Source of the DNA: an uncultured Arcobacter sp.
Lineage (GTDB): Bacteria; Campylobacterota; Campylobacteria; Campylobacterales; Arcobacteraceae
Reading direction: 5' to 3'
NCBI GenBank assembly: GCA_913062735.1
Contig: CAJXWI010000018.1
Coordinates: 1 to 13,763 of the forward strand
DNA: 13,763 nucleotides
Of the stretch, positions 1 to 7,271 are shown piece by piece. The position numbers were made by a program, and so were the translations under genes. The first letter of the stretch is position 1, and every line of letters starts with the position of its first letter. The notes below the pieces were generated by a model. It had not been told where the DNA came from, did not search any database, and saw only the letters and a program-made list of their open reading frames with translations.

Positions 1-12
1 TAAGGAGTTATT

Positions 13-291
13 GTGAGTCTTGATTTAATGTTTCCTTTTGGGATTTTATTGGCACTTGTTATTTATTTGATTTTTACACGAAATGCTTTTGAGGCTAGAA
101 TGTTAAAACACTATGAAGACAAGTATGATGAATGGAAAACTCATAATAAAGTAGCTCCTTTAAAAGACTCACCAAAAGAGCTTGTAGGCTTGTTGTATAA
201 AAAAAACTATAAATATGAATTAGAAGTATTTAAAAAAGAAGAAGTAGAACTCTTAAATATAAGTAAAATCAATATTAAGGAAATGGCATGA
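13..291 (+). CDS. Small single-pass membrane protein, function unknown
   Basis: This 92-residue protein is not one I recognise. It begins at GTG, chosen because an AGGAG ribosome binding site at 3-7 lies five bases upstream; an ATG at 28 would remove part of the hydrophobic start. Residues about 6-22 form one hydrophobic helix (from FPFGILLAL onward). The rest is soluble, charged and lysine-rich, so the likely layout is a membrane anchor with a cytoplasmic tail. No catalytic motif or cysteine pattern is visible. The TAA at 1-3 may be the stop of a preceding gene. Its stop overlaps the next start in ATGA, so it is probably translated together with the DUF1566 gene. Function cannot be assigned. 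Confidence 0.75.
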   Translation: MSLDLMFPFGILLALVIYLIFTRNAFEARMLKHYEDKYDEWKTHNKVAPLKDSPKELVGLLYKKNYKYELEVFKKEEVELLNISKINIKEMA

Positions 292-719
292 AATTTATCT
301 TAATTCTATTAACTTTTTGCATTTTTTTAAATGCAAAAGATACGACAAGATTTTCAACTACGAATGTGGTAAAAGATTATGCAAATAAATTGATTTGGGT
401 TGATGATGAAACAACAGTTACGATTAAACAATCGCACAAAGAAGCAGAACCTTATTGTGAAGAACTGGTACATGCAGGTTTACGAAATTGGCGTTTACCA
501 GATATTAAAGAATTAAAAACAATTGTTGATAAATCAAATGACCTTACGTATATTATAAAAGAATTTAAATATGCTCTTCCTGCACAATATTGGGCAATAA
601 AAGCACACGCCAGAACATTTTGGTTTTATGCGGATTATATGCACTTTATTTCTGGAACACCTTATTATGACAATAGAAATAAAATGAATTTTGTTAGATG
701 TGTATCGAGTATGAAATAA
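288..719 (+). CDS. Exported DUF1566 (Lcl C-terminal-like) domain protein
   Basis: This 143-residue protein has an N-terminal signal peptide: a hydrophobic run at residues 3-15, with likely cleavage after LNA at about residue 16, so it should be periplasmic or surface-located. The mature part shows the DUF1566 pattern: a LIWVDD strand near 35-40, an AEPYCEEL helix, the hallmark NWRLPDIKEL at 67-76, and a final FVRCV strand. Cysteines 57 and 138 sit where the family usually carries a conserved pair and could form a disulfide. DUF1566 proteins are commonly exported, but their biochemical role is poorly known. The length fits a single domain. It overlaps the preceding gene by four bases (ATGA) and the following hydrolase start by one base. 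The family call is fairly firm; no function is claimed. Confidence 0.8.
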   Translation: MKFILILLTFCIFLNAKDTTRFSTTNVVKDYANKLIWVDDETTVTIKQSHKEAEPYCEELVHAGLRNWRLPDIKELKTIVDKSNDLTYIIKEFKYALPAQYWAIKAHARTFWFYADYMHFISGTPYYDNRNKMNFVRCVSSMK

Positions 720-1267
720 TGAGTAAAAAAGTCTTAATTCTACATGGGTGGGGTGGTAGCTCTTATCCTCATTGGCAAGCACATTTAGCAATGGACTTGA
801 TAAAACTTAACTATACCGTTTCTTTTCCATCTTTGCCTCACAAAGATTTACCTAAACTAAAAGATTGGATGAAATATCTAAAAAAAGAACTTGAACACTT
901 TAAACCAGATATCGTTATATGCCATTCTTTAGGAAATATTCTTTGGTTTCAGATAGAAGAAGAACTAAATTTAGTAGTAGAAAAATTACTTCTGGTTGCT
1001 CCTGTACGAATTAATTGTGAGATAAAAGAATTGAATACTTTTTTTCCTTATACTTATCCAAAAGACTTGAAAACACAAAAAGCCTATTTAATTGCCTCAA
1101 GTAATGATCCCTATTTAAATGAAGAAGAAGCTAAAAACTTACAAAAAGAATTAAATATTCCTATGACGATTCTAAAAGATGCGGGACATATTAATGCAGA
1201 TTCTGGTTATGGACCTTTAGAACTTGCTTTAAAATTTATAACAAAAGAAAATAATAATAATGTATGA
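719..1267 (+). CDS. RBBP9/YdeN-family alpha/beta serine hydrolase
   Basis: This is a 182-residue cytoplasmic hydrolase of the RBBP9/YdeN type (Pfam Ser_hydrolase). The first strand and oxyanion region read VLILHGWGG (5-13) followed by HW at 18-19. The nucleophile elbow is CHSLG with Ser70, the acid is Asp130 in SSNDPY, and the histidine is His157 in AGHIN, giving a complete catalytic triad in the family order and at the usual length. The substrate is unknown; relatives act on small esters or as serine hydrolases of unclear role. The frame is open from an ATG at 698, but the start at 719 is preferred because the protein then begins directly at the first beta strand and the ATG shares one base with the upstream stop (TAATG). 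It lies 25 bases ahead of tsaD on the same strand. Confidence 0.85.
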   Translation: MSKKVLILHGWGGSSYPHWQAHLAMDLIKLNYTVSFPSLPHKDLPKLKDWMKYLKKELEHFKPDIVICHSLGNILWFQIEEELNLVVEKLLLVAPVRINCEIKELNTFFPYTYPKDLKTQKAYLIASSNDPYLNEEEAKNLQKELNIPMTILKDAGHINADSGYGPLELALKFITKENNNNV

Positions 1268-1292
1268 ATCAAGAAAAAGGAAAAAATAATAA

Positions 1293-2285
1293 ATGATTTT
1301 AAGTATAGAATCAAGCTGTGATGACAGTTCTTTAGCCATTACAAATATAGAAACAAAAGAACTGATTTATCATAAGAAAATATCACAAGAACTACAGCAC
1401 TCTGCATATGGTGGAGTAGTGCCAGAATTAGCAGCACGTTTGCATGTAGAAGCCCTGCCTAAAATATTAGAAGAGTGCAAAGAATACTTTCCACAACTAA
1501 AAGCAATAGCAGTTACGAATGCGCCTGGTTTATCCGTTACTTTGATGGAAGGTGTGATGATGGCAAAAGCACTTGCATTGGCCTTAGACTTGCCTTTAAT
1601 TGCAGTGAATCATTTAAAAGGACATATCTATTCTCTTTTCATAGAAAAAGAAAGTATTTTACCTATGAGTATATTATTGGTTTCAGGGGGACATACACAA
1701 ATTATTGAAGCCAATGCTCTAAAAGACATGGAGATTATTGCAAGTACCATGGATGATAGTTTTGGAGAGAGTTTTGATAAAGTATCTAAGATGTTAGGTA
1801 TGGGTTATCCAGGTGGCCCTGTGGTTCAAGACTACGCATTAAAAGGGGACATTACCCGTTTTGCTTTTCCTATTCCTTTAAAACAAAGTCCTAAAATAGC
1901 TTTTTCGTATTCTGGACTTAAAAATGCAGTTAGACTAGCAATAGAGACTATTGATAAAAACAATGAACAAGACAGAGCAGATATTTGCGCCTGTTTTCAA
2001 AAAACAGCAGTTGATCACCTTATGCAAAAAATAAAAAAGCTTTTTAAAATCAAAGCTCCAAAAGACTTTGCAATTGTAGGTGGGGCAAGTGCTAATTTAT
2101 ATCTAAGAGGGCAGTTAGAAGACTTATGTTCTCAATATAAAACGACCTTACATTTATCTTCTTTACAATACTGCAGTGATAATGCTGCAATGATTGGAAG
2201 AGTTGCCATTGAACAATATAAAATAAATGATTTTGTCAGTATAGAAGATATAGATATACAATCACGCGTAAAGGATTTTTCATAA
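1293..2285 (+). CDS. tsaD: tRNA N6-adenosine threonylcarbamoyltransferase TsaD
   Basis: TsaD, with TsaB and TsaE, transfers the threonylcarbamoyl group from threonylcarbamoyl-AMP to A37 of ANN-decoding tRNAs (t6A), an essential cytoplasmic modification. The 330-residue length is normal. Seen in order: the N-terminal SIESSCDDS ATPase loop (4-12), metal ligands His107 and His111 in [16 protein letters not shown] (131-137), [16 protein letters not shown] (154-169) with [16 protein letters not shown] (204-213), VGGASAN (262-268) and the final metal ligand Asp296 in CSDNAAMIG. All key residues are intact. An AAGG element at 1277-1280 is 12 bases from the ATG, a rather long spacing. The stop shares one base with the next start (TAATG), so it is likely coupled to the SUI1 gene. 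Identification is essentially certain. Confidence 0.97.
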   Translation: MILSIESSCDDSSLAITNIETKELIYHKKISQELQHSAYGGVVPELAARLHVEALPKILEECKEYFPQLKAIAVTNAPGLSVTLMEGVMMAKALALALDLPLIAVNHLKGHIYSLFIEKESILPMSILLVSGGHTQIIEANALKDMEIIASTMDDSFGESFDKVSKMLGMGYPGGPVVQDYALKGDITRFAFPIPLKQSPKIAFSYSGLKNAVRLAIETIDKNNEQDRADICACFQKTAVDHLMQKIKKLFKIKAPKDFAIVGGASANLYLRGQLEDLCSQYKTTLHLSSLQYCSDNAAMIGRVAIEQYKINDFVSIEDIDIQSRVKDFS

Positions 2286-2605
2286 TGTTTAACATGGGTG
2301 CTTCCTTAGATGAAGAAAAATATGATACAAAAAAAGAAGACAAGAAAAAACAGCCAAGTAAAAGTATTCTGCCTAAGAATCAACATCAACTTGTTTTTAC
2401 CTATGAAAAACGTAAAGGTAAACCAGTTACGTTAGTAGGGCGCTTTTATATAAAAGAAGAAGAAAAAAAAGCAGTACTTAAACTACTAAAGAAAAAACTT
2501 GCTTGTGGTGGTGCTATTAAAGATGAGTGGATAGAACTGCAAGGTGATGTAAAAGATAAAATAAAAGAAGTATTGAAAAAAGAGGATTGGAAGTTTAAAA
2601 ATTAA
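2285..2605 (+). CDS. yciH: SUI1/eIF1-family translation factor (YciH-like)
   Basis: This is a 106-residue protein of the SUI1 (eIF1) fold, found in some bacteria as YciH. The first 35 residues are a charged, lysine-rich and probably flexible tail. The domain follows: the basic loop RKGKPVTLV (43-51), a phenylalanine strand, a helix of E/K residues, KKLACGGAIK and then IELQGD, the consensus order for SUI1. In eukaryotes eIF1 guards start-codon choice; E. coli YciH has been linked to initiation fidelity and stress, but its role here is inferred. It begins on the last base of tsaD and is followed by a 17-base gap to nnr. The cytoplasmic ribosome-associated location is family knowledge. Confidence 0.9.
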   Translation: MFNMGASLDEEKYDTKKEDKKKQPSKSILPKNQHQLVFTYEKRKGKPVTLVGRFYIKEEEKKAVLKLLKKKLACGGAIKDEWIELQGDVKDKIKEVLKKEDWKFKN

Positions 2606-2622
2606 AGAATAAAAGGAAGAGC

Positions 2623-4008
2623 ATGCAAAAAGTTTTTTATGAAGTGAATCAATTTGATCAGAAATGTTATGAAGACTTTCATCTAAGTGAAGACTTATTG
2701 ATGGAGCAGGCTGCTTTTTCTATGTGTACTTTTATTCAAAATAAGTTTTCTTCACATGAATCTGTTTTAATAGTAGCAGGTTCTGGTAATAATGGAGCAG
2801 ATGGAATAGCACTTGCAAGAATGTTATATTCTTCTTATGATGTGCGTTTATATTTGCCATATGAGGCAAAAAGTCCTTTAGCTATACTTCAACTCAAACG
2901 AGCCCTTGCTCTTGGAATTGAGTGCTGTACATATGTATCAAAATGCGATGTAATAGTAGATTGTTTATTTGGCTCAGGTCTTAATAAAGAACTTGATGAC
3001 ATTTCAAAAACTATCATTGATAAACTAAACCGCCTAGATGCTTATAAAATTGCTTGCGATATTCCAAGTGGAATAAACAAAAAAGGGCAAATACTCTCAA
3101 AAGCGTTTATAGCAGATACCACTATTACTATGGGTGCTCTTAAAACTTCTTTGTTTTCAGATCTTGCGAAAGATTATGTAGGAGAAATAAAAGTATCAAA
3201 TCTTGGAATTCAACGTGAGTGTTATGAAGGCTCTAGTTCTGTATTTTTATTAGATGAAAAAGATATGCGCTTGCCTTTACGTACTAAAAAGAATGCCCAT
3301 AAAGGAAGTTTTGGACATGCTTGTATTGTAATAGGAAAAAAAGAAGGCGCAGGAATATTGTGTGCTGATGCTTGCTTCTCTTTTGGGGCCGGATTGGTTA
3401 CCACCGTAAGCCAAGAAAAACTAAGTCTTCCTTATCATATTATGCAAAAGAGTAAAATACCTTCAAATACTACAGCTCTTGCTTTAGGCATGGGCCTAGG
3501 AAAGTACGAAAAAGATGAACTAAGAAAAATACTCAATCTAAATATAAAGAAAGTAATAGATGCCGATATGTTTTATGAAGAACTACTAAAAGAGTATTTA
3601 GATGAAAAGTTAGTTTTAACTCCCCATCCAAAAGAGTTCGTAGCCTTATTAAAACTAACAAACTTAGCAAACATAAGCATCAAAGAATTACAAAACAACA
3701 GAATTCATTACGCACTGCTTTTCTCAAAAGCTTACCCTAAAACAACACTTCTTTTAAAAGGCGCTAATACCTTAATAGTAAATGATGAACACTTACTTAT
3801 TAATACTCTTGGAAATGTAGCTTTGAGTAAAGGTGGCAGCGGAGATGTATTATCAGGACTAATTTTAGCTCTCTTAGCTCAAGATTATCTGCCTTTTGAA
3901 GCAGCATACGCAGGATCATTAGCTCACAGTATTGCATCTAATAATTACAATAAAAACAACTATTCTCTAAGTCCACAAGATTTAATAAATGAGGTAAAAT
4001 GTATATAA
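2623..4008 (+). CDS. nnr: Bifunctional NAD(P)HX epimerase / ADP-dependent NAD(P)HX dehydratase
   Basis: This cytoplasmic metabolite-repair enzyme restores hydrated NADH/NADPH: the N-terminal YjeF_N domain (about 1-205) interconverts R and S NAD(P)HX, and the C-terminal ribokinase-like domain (about 215-461) dehydrates S-NAD(P)HX using ADP. N-domain marks are GSGNNGADG (53-61), DCLFGSGL (113-120) and DIPSGI (146-151). C-domain marks are HKGSFGHACIVIG (226-238), FGAGLVT (254-260), LTPHPKEF (332-339), LLLKG (376-380) and GGSGDVLSG (404-412), with Asp408 as the expected catalytic base. The last motif usually reads GGTGDVL, so the serine is a small variation. At 461 residues it is somewhat shorter than the E. 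coli fusion, but both domains look complete. A good AAGGAAG site precedes the ATG. It overlaps cutA by 10 bases. Confidence 0.95.
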   Translation: MQKVFYEVNQFDQKCYEDFHLSEDLLMEQAAFSMCTFIQNKFSSHESVLIVAGSGNNGADGIALARMLYSSYDVRLYLPYEAKSPLAILQLKRALALGIECCTYVSKCDVIVDCLFGSGLNKELDDISKTIIDKLNRLDAYKIACDIPSGINKKGQILSKAFIADTTITMGALKTSLFSDLAKDYVGEIKVSNLGIQRECYEGSSSVFLLDEKDMRLPLRTKKNAHKGSFGHACIVIGKKEGAGILCADACFSFGAGLVTTVSQEKLSLPYHIMQKSKIPSNTTALALGMGLGKYEKDELRKILNLNIKKVIDADMFYEELLKEYLDEKLVLTPHPKEFVALLKLTNLANISIKELQNNRIHYALLFSKAYPKTTLLLKGANTLIVNDEHLLINTLGNVALSKGGSGDVLSGLILALLAQDYLPFEAAYAGSLAHSIASNNYNKNNYSLSPQDLINEVKCI

Positions 4009-4307
4009 TCATTCAAACAACAACAGGAAATAAAAAAGAGGCTAAAAAACTAGCACAACTATTAATCACAAAAAAACTTGCTGCTTGCATACAAATAAGT
4101 AAAATAAACTCTTTTTATACTTGGGAGAATAAACTTTGTATGGATAAAGAAAGACTCTTAAGTATTAAAACAAAACAAGAACATTATGAAAAAATAGAAA
4201 ACTTAATAAAAGAAAATCATTCTTATGAAACGCCTGAAATAATATCCTATGAACTCACCAATCTTTCAAAAGCGTATGCATTATTTATAAATGAAAATAC
4301 ACAATAG
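3999..4307 (+). CDS. cutA: CutA1 divalent-ion tolerance family protein
   Basis: This 102-residue protein belongs to the CutA1 family, small trimeric ferredoxin-fold proteins historically tied to copper tolerance but of uncertain molecular role. Diagnostic stretches are the opening IIIQTTTGN (normally a V-T-T strand), AQLLITKKLAACIQI (19-33), the FYTW turn with a following KERLLSIKT strand, and the HSYETPEII motif near the C terminus. Length and motif order match single-domain CutA. It begins inside the last codons of nnr, with GAGG at 3991-3994 as a ribosome binding site, so it is the final gene of the + strand cluster. It is followed by a hairpin. Confidence 0.93.
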   Translation: MYIIIQTTTGNKKEAKKLAQLLITKKLAACIQISKINSFYTWENKLCMDKERLLSIKTKQEHYEKIENLIKENHSYETPEIISYELTNLSKAYALFINENTQ

Positions 4308-4314
4308 TTTTAGT

Positions 4315-4352
4315 AAATAAGCTTGTGTCTCTAAGAGCGCGCAAACTTATTT
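4315..4352 (+). terminator. Hairpin between convergent genes, possible bidirectional terminator
   Basis: AAATAAG at 4315-4321 pairs with CTTATTT at 4346-4352. The stem continues inward through TTG/CAA and G-U pairs, about 14 positions with one mismatch, closing on a loop around 4329-4338. It starts eight bases after the cutA stop and its right arm overlaps the stop codon of the leftward aminotransferase gene (4347-4349), so one element could end transcripts from both sides. T tracts after the stem are short on both strands, so strength is uncertain. Confidence 0.55.
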
Positions 4353-5489
4353 GATAATTTCTTTTAGGGATAGGAGTATTTTATCAATATCTTCTATATT
4401 ATTATAAAGATGAGGTGAAAAACGTATGTATTGTTGTCTTTTATGTGCAATAACACCTCTTTTTTTTAATTCATTTACAATATAAGCTGTGTCCTTATTA
4501 TTAATAGTACAAGTAATTATAGAGGTTCTTTCTTCTTTATTTTGGGCCGAGGCTATGTTTGCATCCAGCGTATTTAATCCTTCTAAGAGTTTGTTTGCTA
4601 AAATCATATTATGTGCATAAATGCTAGAAATTCCTATATTTGTTAGGTATTTAATAGAGGCCTCTAGTCCTTTAATACATCCAAATGCCATAGTTGAAGC
4701 TTCAAATCTTTTTGCACTAGGCGCATAGGTTATGCGTTGTGGATCTAAATCCCACATATCTATATGTGATCTGAAACCCACAAATCCTGGTTCCAGACTT
4801 GTTTGTAATTCAGCTCTTATATACATTAAAGCAGCTCCAAAGGGTCCACATAACCATTTATAAGCCCCTGATATTATAATATCTGCTCCACTTAAAGGGG
4901 CATTAATAGGAATAGCACCAGCTGATTGAGTAGCATCTACTACTAATAAAGCTCCATGTTCATGGGCCGCATCTGCTAGTTTTTTCAAATCATATACCTG
5001 TCCTCCTGTATATTCAACATGAGAAATAGATACAAGCGAAGTATTTTTATCAATTTGTTTAATAATATCATCAATATTTACATAAGAATTCTTAGCTTTC
5101 ACAAAACGTATTTCACAAGAGGTATGAGAAGCAATTCTAAGCCATGAAAAAGAAGTACTTGGAAAAACGATTTGTGTACTAACTACATTTTGACCTTTTC
5201 GTGGCATAATAGCCCAAGCAACTGAGTTTAAGAGTTCAGAAAAAGAGGAACCCCCAGCTATATCTTTTTCATCGCATGAAAATAGTTTTGCACCTTCTTT
5301 TCTAAGGCCATCATAAGCTGTTTCTTCTGCTATGTCATTAAAATCCAAGCAGCCATTAATGGCTACATTTTTTTGCCATGAAGTAATGACATCACAGGAA
5401 CTTAATGGCATCAATGCAACATTAGCCGCATTGACATAAGAGATGTCTTTTGTAAGAGGAAAGTCTTCTTTGTGTACAAGATTATTCAT
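4347..5489 (-). CDS. Class V PLP-dependent aminotransferase-fold enzyme
   Basis: This 380-residue cytoplasmic enzyme has the fold type I, class V aminotransferase pattern shared by cysteine desulfurases, kynureninase-like and isopenicillin N epimerase-like enzymes. Residues HVEYTGG (157-163) precede LLVVDATQSAGA (171-182), where Asp175 should hold the PLP pyridine nitrogen. SGAYKWLCGP (207-216) supplies the Schiff-base lysine Lys211. A C-terminal domain with IRFSPHLYN (375-region arginine strand) completes the fold. I see no obvious desulfurase active-site cysteine loop, so an aminotransferase, lyase or epimerase role is more likely than sulfur mobilisation; the substrate is unknown. Its start overlaps the end of the upstream membrane-protein gene by eight bases, so the two form one leftward unit. 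Confidence 0.85.
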   Translation of the reverse strand: MNNLVHKEDFPLTKDISYVNAANVALMPLSSCDVITSWQKNVAINGCLDFNDIAEETAYDGLRKEGAKLFSCDEKDIAGGSSFSELLNSVAWAIMPRKGQNVVSTQIVFPSTSFSWLRIASHTSCEIRFVKAKNSYVNIDDIIKQIDKNTSLVSISHVEYTGGQVYDLKKLADAAHEHGALLVVDATQSAGAIPINAPLSGADIIISGAYKWLCGPFGAALMYIRAELQTSLEPGFVGFRSHIDMWDLDPQRITYAPSAKRFEASTMAFGCIKGLEASIKYLTNIGISSIYAHNMILANKLLEGLNTLDANIASAQNKEERTSIITCTINNKDTAYIVNELKKRGVIAHKRQQYIRFSPHLYNNIEDIDKILLSLKEIIK

Positions 5490-5739
5490 TTTTTTCCTTT
5501 GTATTCTTATTCTGTATATATTTATATATTCCTAAAATTGAAAAAATCAACCAAAAAAATTCCATTAAAAAAGCAGGTAAATTAAAATCTATAAGTAAAG
5601 AGATTAAAATTAAAAAAGCACCAAAAGCATTTAAAAGAGAATAGGATAAATCCTTGACATGAAGTTTTCCTAATTGCACTAAAGCATAAGCGATTAAAAT
5701 CATAATAACACCCAAAATACCAATTAGGTCATAGATCAT
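5482..5739 (-). CDS. CBU_0592-family small membrane protein
   Basis: This 85-residue protein has three hydrophobic helices, about residues 4-22, 32-50 and 53-72, and a charged C-terminal tail. The pattern (GxxGVxxILIAYxLxQ, then SLLNAFGA, then DFNLPAF and FWLIFSILG) resembles the CBU_0592 family of uncharacterised inner-membrane proteins. No catalytic residues are visible and no function is known. An AAGGAAAAA ribosome binding site lies just upstream of the ATG on the minus strand. It is the first gene of a leftward pair with the aminotransferase, which begins before this frame ends. Whether the two act together is not shown by the sequence. Confidence 0.8.
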   Translation of the reverse strand: MIYDLIGILGVIMILIAYALVQLGKLHVKDLSYSLLNAFGAFLILISLLIDFNLPAFLMEFFWLIFSILGIYKYIQNKNTKEKNE

Positions 5740-5755
5740 ATTTTTCCTTTTTTAA

Positions 5756-5761
5756 AGTATA
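5756..5761 (-). promoter_or_regulatory. Candidate -10 element for the leftward membrane protein/aminotransferase pair
   Basis: On the minus strand the bases read TATACT, preceded by GT (GTTATACT), 17 bases upstream of the ATG at 5739. A good ribosome binding site lies between them. The upstream -35 area is only T-rich, as is usual in Campylobacterota. This suggests a promoter separate from that of the AraC gene. Confidence 0.35.
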
Positions 5762-5781
5762 ACTGGTAAAAAGAATAAAAT

Positions 5782-5820
5782 AAAGGTAAATTTTTCGCAT
5801 TTATGTGCAAAACTACCTTT
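5782..5820 (-). terminator. Terminator-like hairpin at the end of the AraC-family gene
   Basis: AAAGGTA (5782-5788) and TACCTTT (5814-5820) form a 7-bp outer stem. Inside, TTTT-GCA pairs with TGC-AAAA around a short loop, with one bulged base. Read on the minus strand, the structure overlaps the AraC stop codon (5813-5815) and runs out into a T-rich stretch, as expected for an intrinsic terminator. The predicted stem is interrupted and AT-rich, so it is moderate evidence. Confidence 0.45.
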
Positions 5821-6712
5821 TTGTGGCTTGTATTTGATATTTAAGTCTGTATTCTTTTAAGGTAATATTTTCGTATTTTTTAAAAAATCTTCCCAAAGTT
5901 GAAATATCCTTAAAATTTAAATAAGAGCATATTTCTTTAATACTTTTATGTGAATAACACAATAAGTACTGGATTTCTTTTATTAGACGTGTATGAATAC
6001 AATACAGGGCACTTTTGTTGTGTGTATCTTTTATAATCTTACTTAAATACTTAGGAGTTATATTTAGCATGAACGCATATTCTTGCAAGGTTTTTTTTGT
6101 TAAAAATGATTCTTCTACTAAAGATAAAAATTGATTTGATAAGTGTTCTTGCCTTGTATAGATTACTTTTTTATAATTTAGTTTTTCTCTTTTTAAGAAA
6201 TATAAAATTTGTGCTAACAATGTTTTAATAAATTCTATATAGTTAATGTCTTTCTTTTTAAATTCACAATCAATTTGTTTGTAGAGTTCAAGTACTTTAT
6301 TAAAAGAAGAAGTATCTAAAAGAGCTAAGACCTGATTTTCTCTATGAAATAAGATTAATTCTTGCATTTCTTTTGTTAAAAAGTTTTCATCAAATAAAAT
6401 AATGTACTCATGGCTATTTTTTTCATATAAAAAGGAGTGCATATCTTTTGCAAGTATTAGTTGTAAAGAATGAGGAGATATTTTATACTCAAATTGATTG
6501 ATTTGACGCGTTGATGTACCCACAAGAGAAAGATTTAGTTCATAATAAGCACACTTTATAGGTATACCTTTTAATCCCTCTCCATTATTTTCTAAAATAA
6601 TACAAGAATCGACTTCAAAATCTTTAGCATAAATATCCATGCCAAAATGGGGATTCCTAGCATAAAGGTTTTTATCAATTTCAAGACTTTTTTTAAGAGA
6701 TACCAATGACAT
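5813..6712 (-). CDS. AraC/XylS-family transcriptional regulator
   Basis: This 299-residue protein has a C-terminal AraC-type DNA-binding domain with two helix-turn-helix units at about residues 190-292. The first includes TLQEYAFMLNITPKYLSKIIK, the second SIKEICSYLNFKDISTLGRFFKKYENITLKEYR, which closely follows the family consensus (usually A..LGF.d.syFsr.FKk..G.tP..yR). The N-terminal part (about 1-170) carries cupin-like beta strands, including FEYKISPHSLQLI, and probably senses a ligand that cannot be named. The minus-strand start is preceded by GAAAGG. It faces away from the lipase operon across a 559-base gap, so it is a natural candidate regulator of that operon, of itself, or of the downstream leftward pair. 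This target assignment is inference only. Confidence 0.88.
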   Translation of the reverse strand: MSLVSLKKSLEIDKNLYARNPHFGMDIYAKDFEVDSCIILENNGEGLKGIPIKCAYYELNLSLVGTSTRQINQFEYKISPHSLQLILAKDMHSFLYEKNSHEYIILFDENFLTKEMQELILFHRENQVLALLDTSSFNKVLELYKQIDCEFKKKDINYIEFIKTLLAQILYFLKREKLNYKKVIYTRQEHLSNQFLSLVEESFLTKKTLQEYAFMLNITPKYLSKIIKDTHNKSALYCIHTRLIKEIQYLLCYSHKSIKEICSYLNFKDISTLGRFFKKYENITLKEYRLKYQIQATKR

Positions 6713-7047
6713 TGTTGCCTTTCTTTCTTACAAGAATTTTAACATAAGATAGGGAAAAATAAAAATGATTCTTGAAATATAAATACAAGAAGATGAAAAA
6801 AATATGAATGATTTATATTATAAAATAAAGCTTTACAGATGCCTTTAAAAATAAGAAGTACCTTCAAGAGTAGAAAAATGATTAAGTAATGGTTTTTTAA
6901 TTATGTTCAATTAATTATTAGTATAGAAATAACAAAAATAATAAAATGATATTCCTATTTTTAAGAAGTATCAGTAAGTAATTTTCAATAAATATAATAA
7001 AAGTATCTTATCTCTCACTAATTTTCTTTAATTATCTAAAATATTTT

Positions 7048-7065
7048 TGTGACGTAAACTGTGAC
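7048..7065. repeat. TGTGAC direct repeat, 12-base spacing
   Basis: TGTGAC occurs at 7048-7053 and again at 7060-7065, in the same orientation and about one helical turn apart, forming TGTGACGTAAACTGTGAC. It is the most G+C-rich spot in an otherwise AT-only stretch. Directly repeated half-sites are typical of AraC-family operators, so it could be a binding site for the adjacent regulator. Chance cannot be excluded. Confidence 0.3.
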
Positions 7066-7114
7066 AGGTTTTGAGTATGATTATTAATATTTTAAATAAA
7101 CAACTTTATAAAGT

Positions 7115-7130
7115 AATAATAATTATTATT
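7115..7130. promoter_or_regulatory. Perfect 16-base AT palindrome, possible Fur-like or other operator
   Basis: AATAATAATTATTATT is a perfect inverted repeat lying about 140 bases before the rightward operon. The NATAAT hexamer units resemble those in Fur boxes, but the region is so AT-rich that palindromes of this kind arise by chance. I record it as a weak operator candidate. Confidence 0.2.
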
Positions 7131-7271
7131 TATATAAGAAAAAGATAAGTAAAGTTTCAGTAAACTCTCATGAAAATTATAAAATGTAATTTATTGTTAT
7201 TTAATATAGATTAAAAAAGCTAGATAAATAGAATGAATATAAAATAAAAGTTGATTAAAGGTATTACATAG

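Larger units (their letters stand above)
6713..7271. other. Extremely A+T-rich intergenic region between divergent AraC gene and lipase operon
   Basis: These 559 bases hold no credible gene: the frames are broken by frequent stops and only peptides of under about 20 residues occur. Base composition is extreme; one 60-base line (7081-7140) contains only four G or C. It must contain the promoter of the rightward operon and the AraC promoter, but so many TATAAT-like strings occur that I cannot choose. A palindrome (7115-7130) and a TGTGAC direct repeat (7048-7065) are listed separately. No tRNA, riboswitch or transposon end was recognised. Confidence 0.6.

Noticed and set aside
698..718. Upstream ATG extending the RBBP9-like hydrolase by seven residues
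   Set aside because: The extension overlaps the DUF1566 gene by 22 bases and precedes the first conserved beta strand; the ATG at 719 couples directly to the upstream stop.
534..791. Minus-strand frame of 85 codons across the DUF1566/hydrolase junction
   Set aside because: It is antisense to two well-supported genes, with no family resemblance or ribosome binding site of note.
4347..5489. Aminotransferase considered as a cysteine desulfurase (IscS/SufS)
   Set aside because: PLP lysine and aspartate motifs are present, but I do not see the catalytic-cysteine loop typical of desulfurases, and no Fe-S assembly genes are adjacent.
7048..7065. TGTGAC repeat as a CRP/Nssr-type binding site
   Set aside because: CRP-family sites are inverted (TGTGA-N6-TCACA); here both copies point the same way, so only a direct-repeat operator remains possible.
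6713..7271. Possible insertion sequence or integration site in the gap
   Set aside because: No terminal inverted repeats, target duplication, transposase fragment, tRNA end or integrase gene could be seen.
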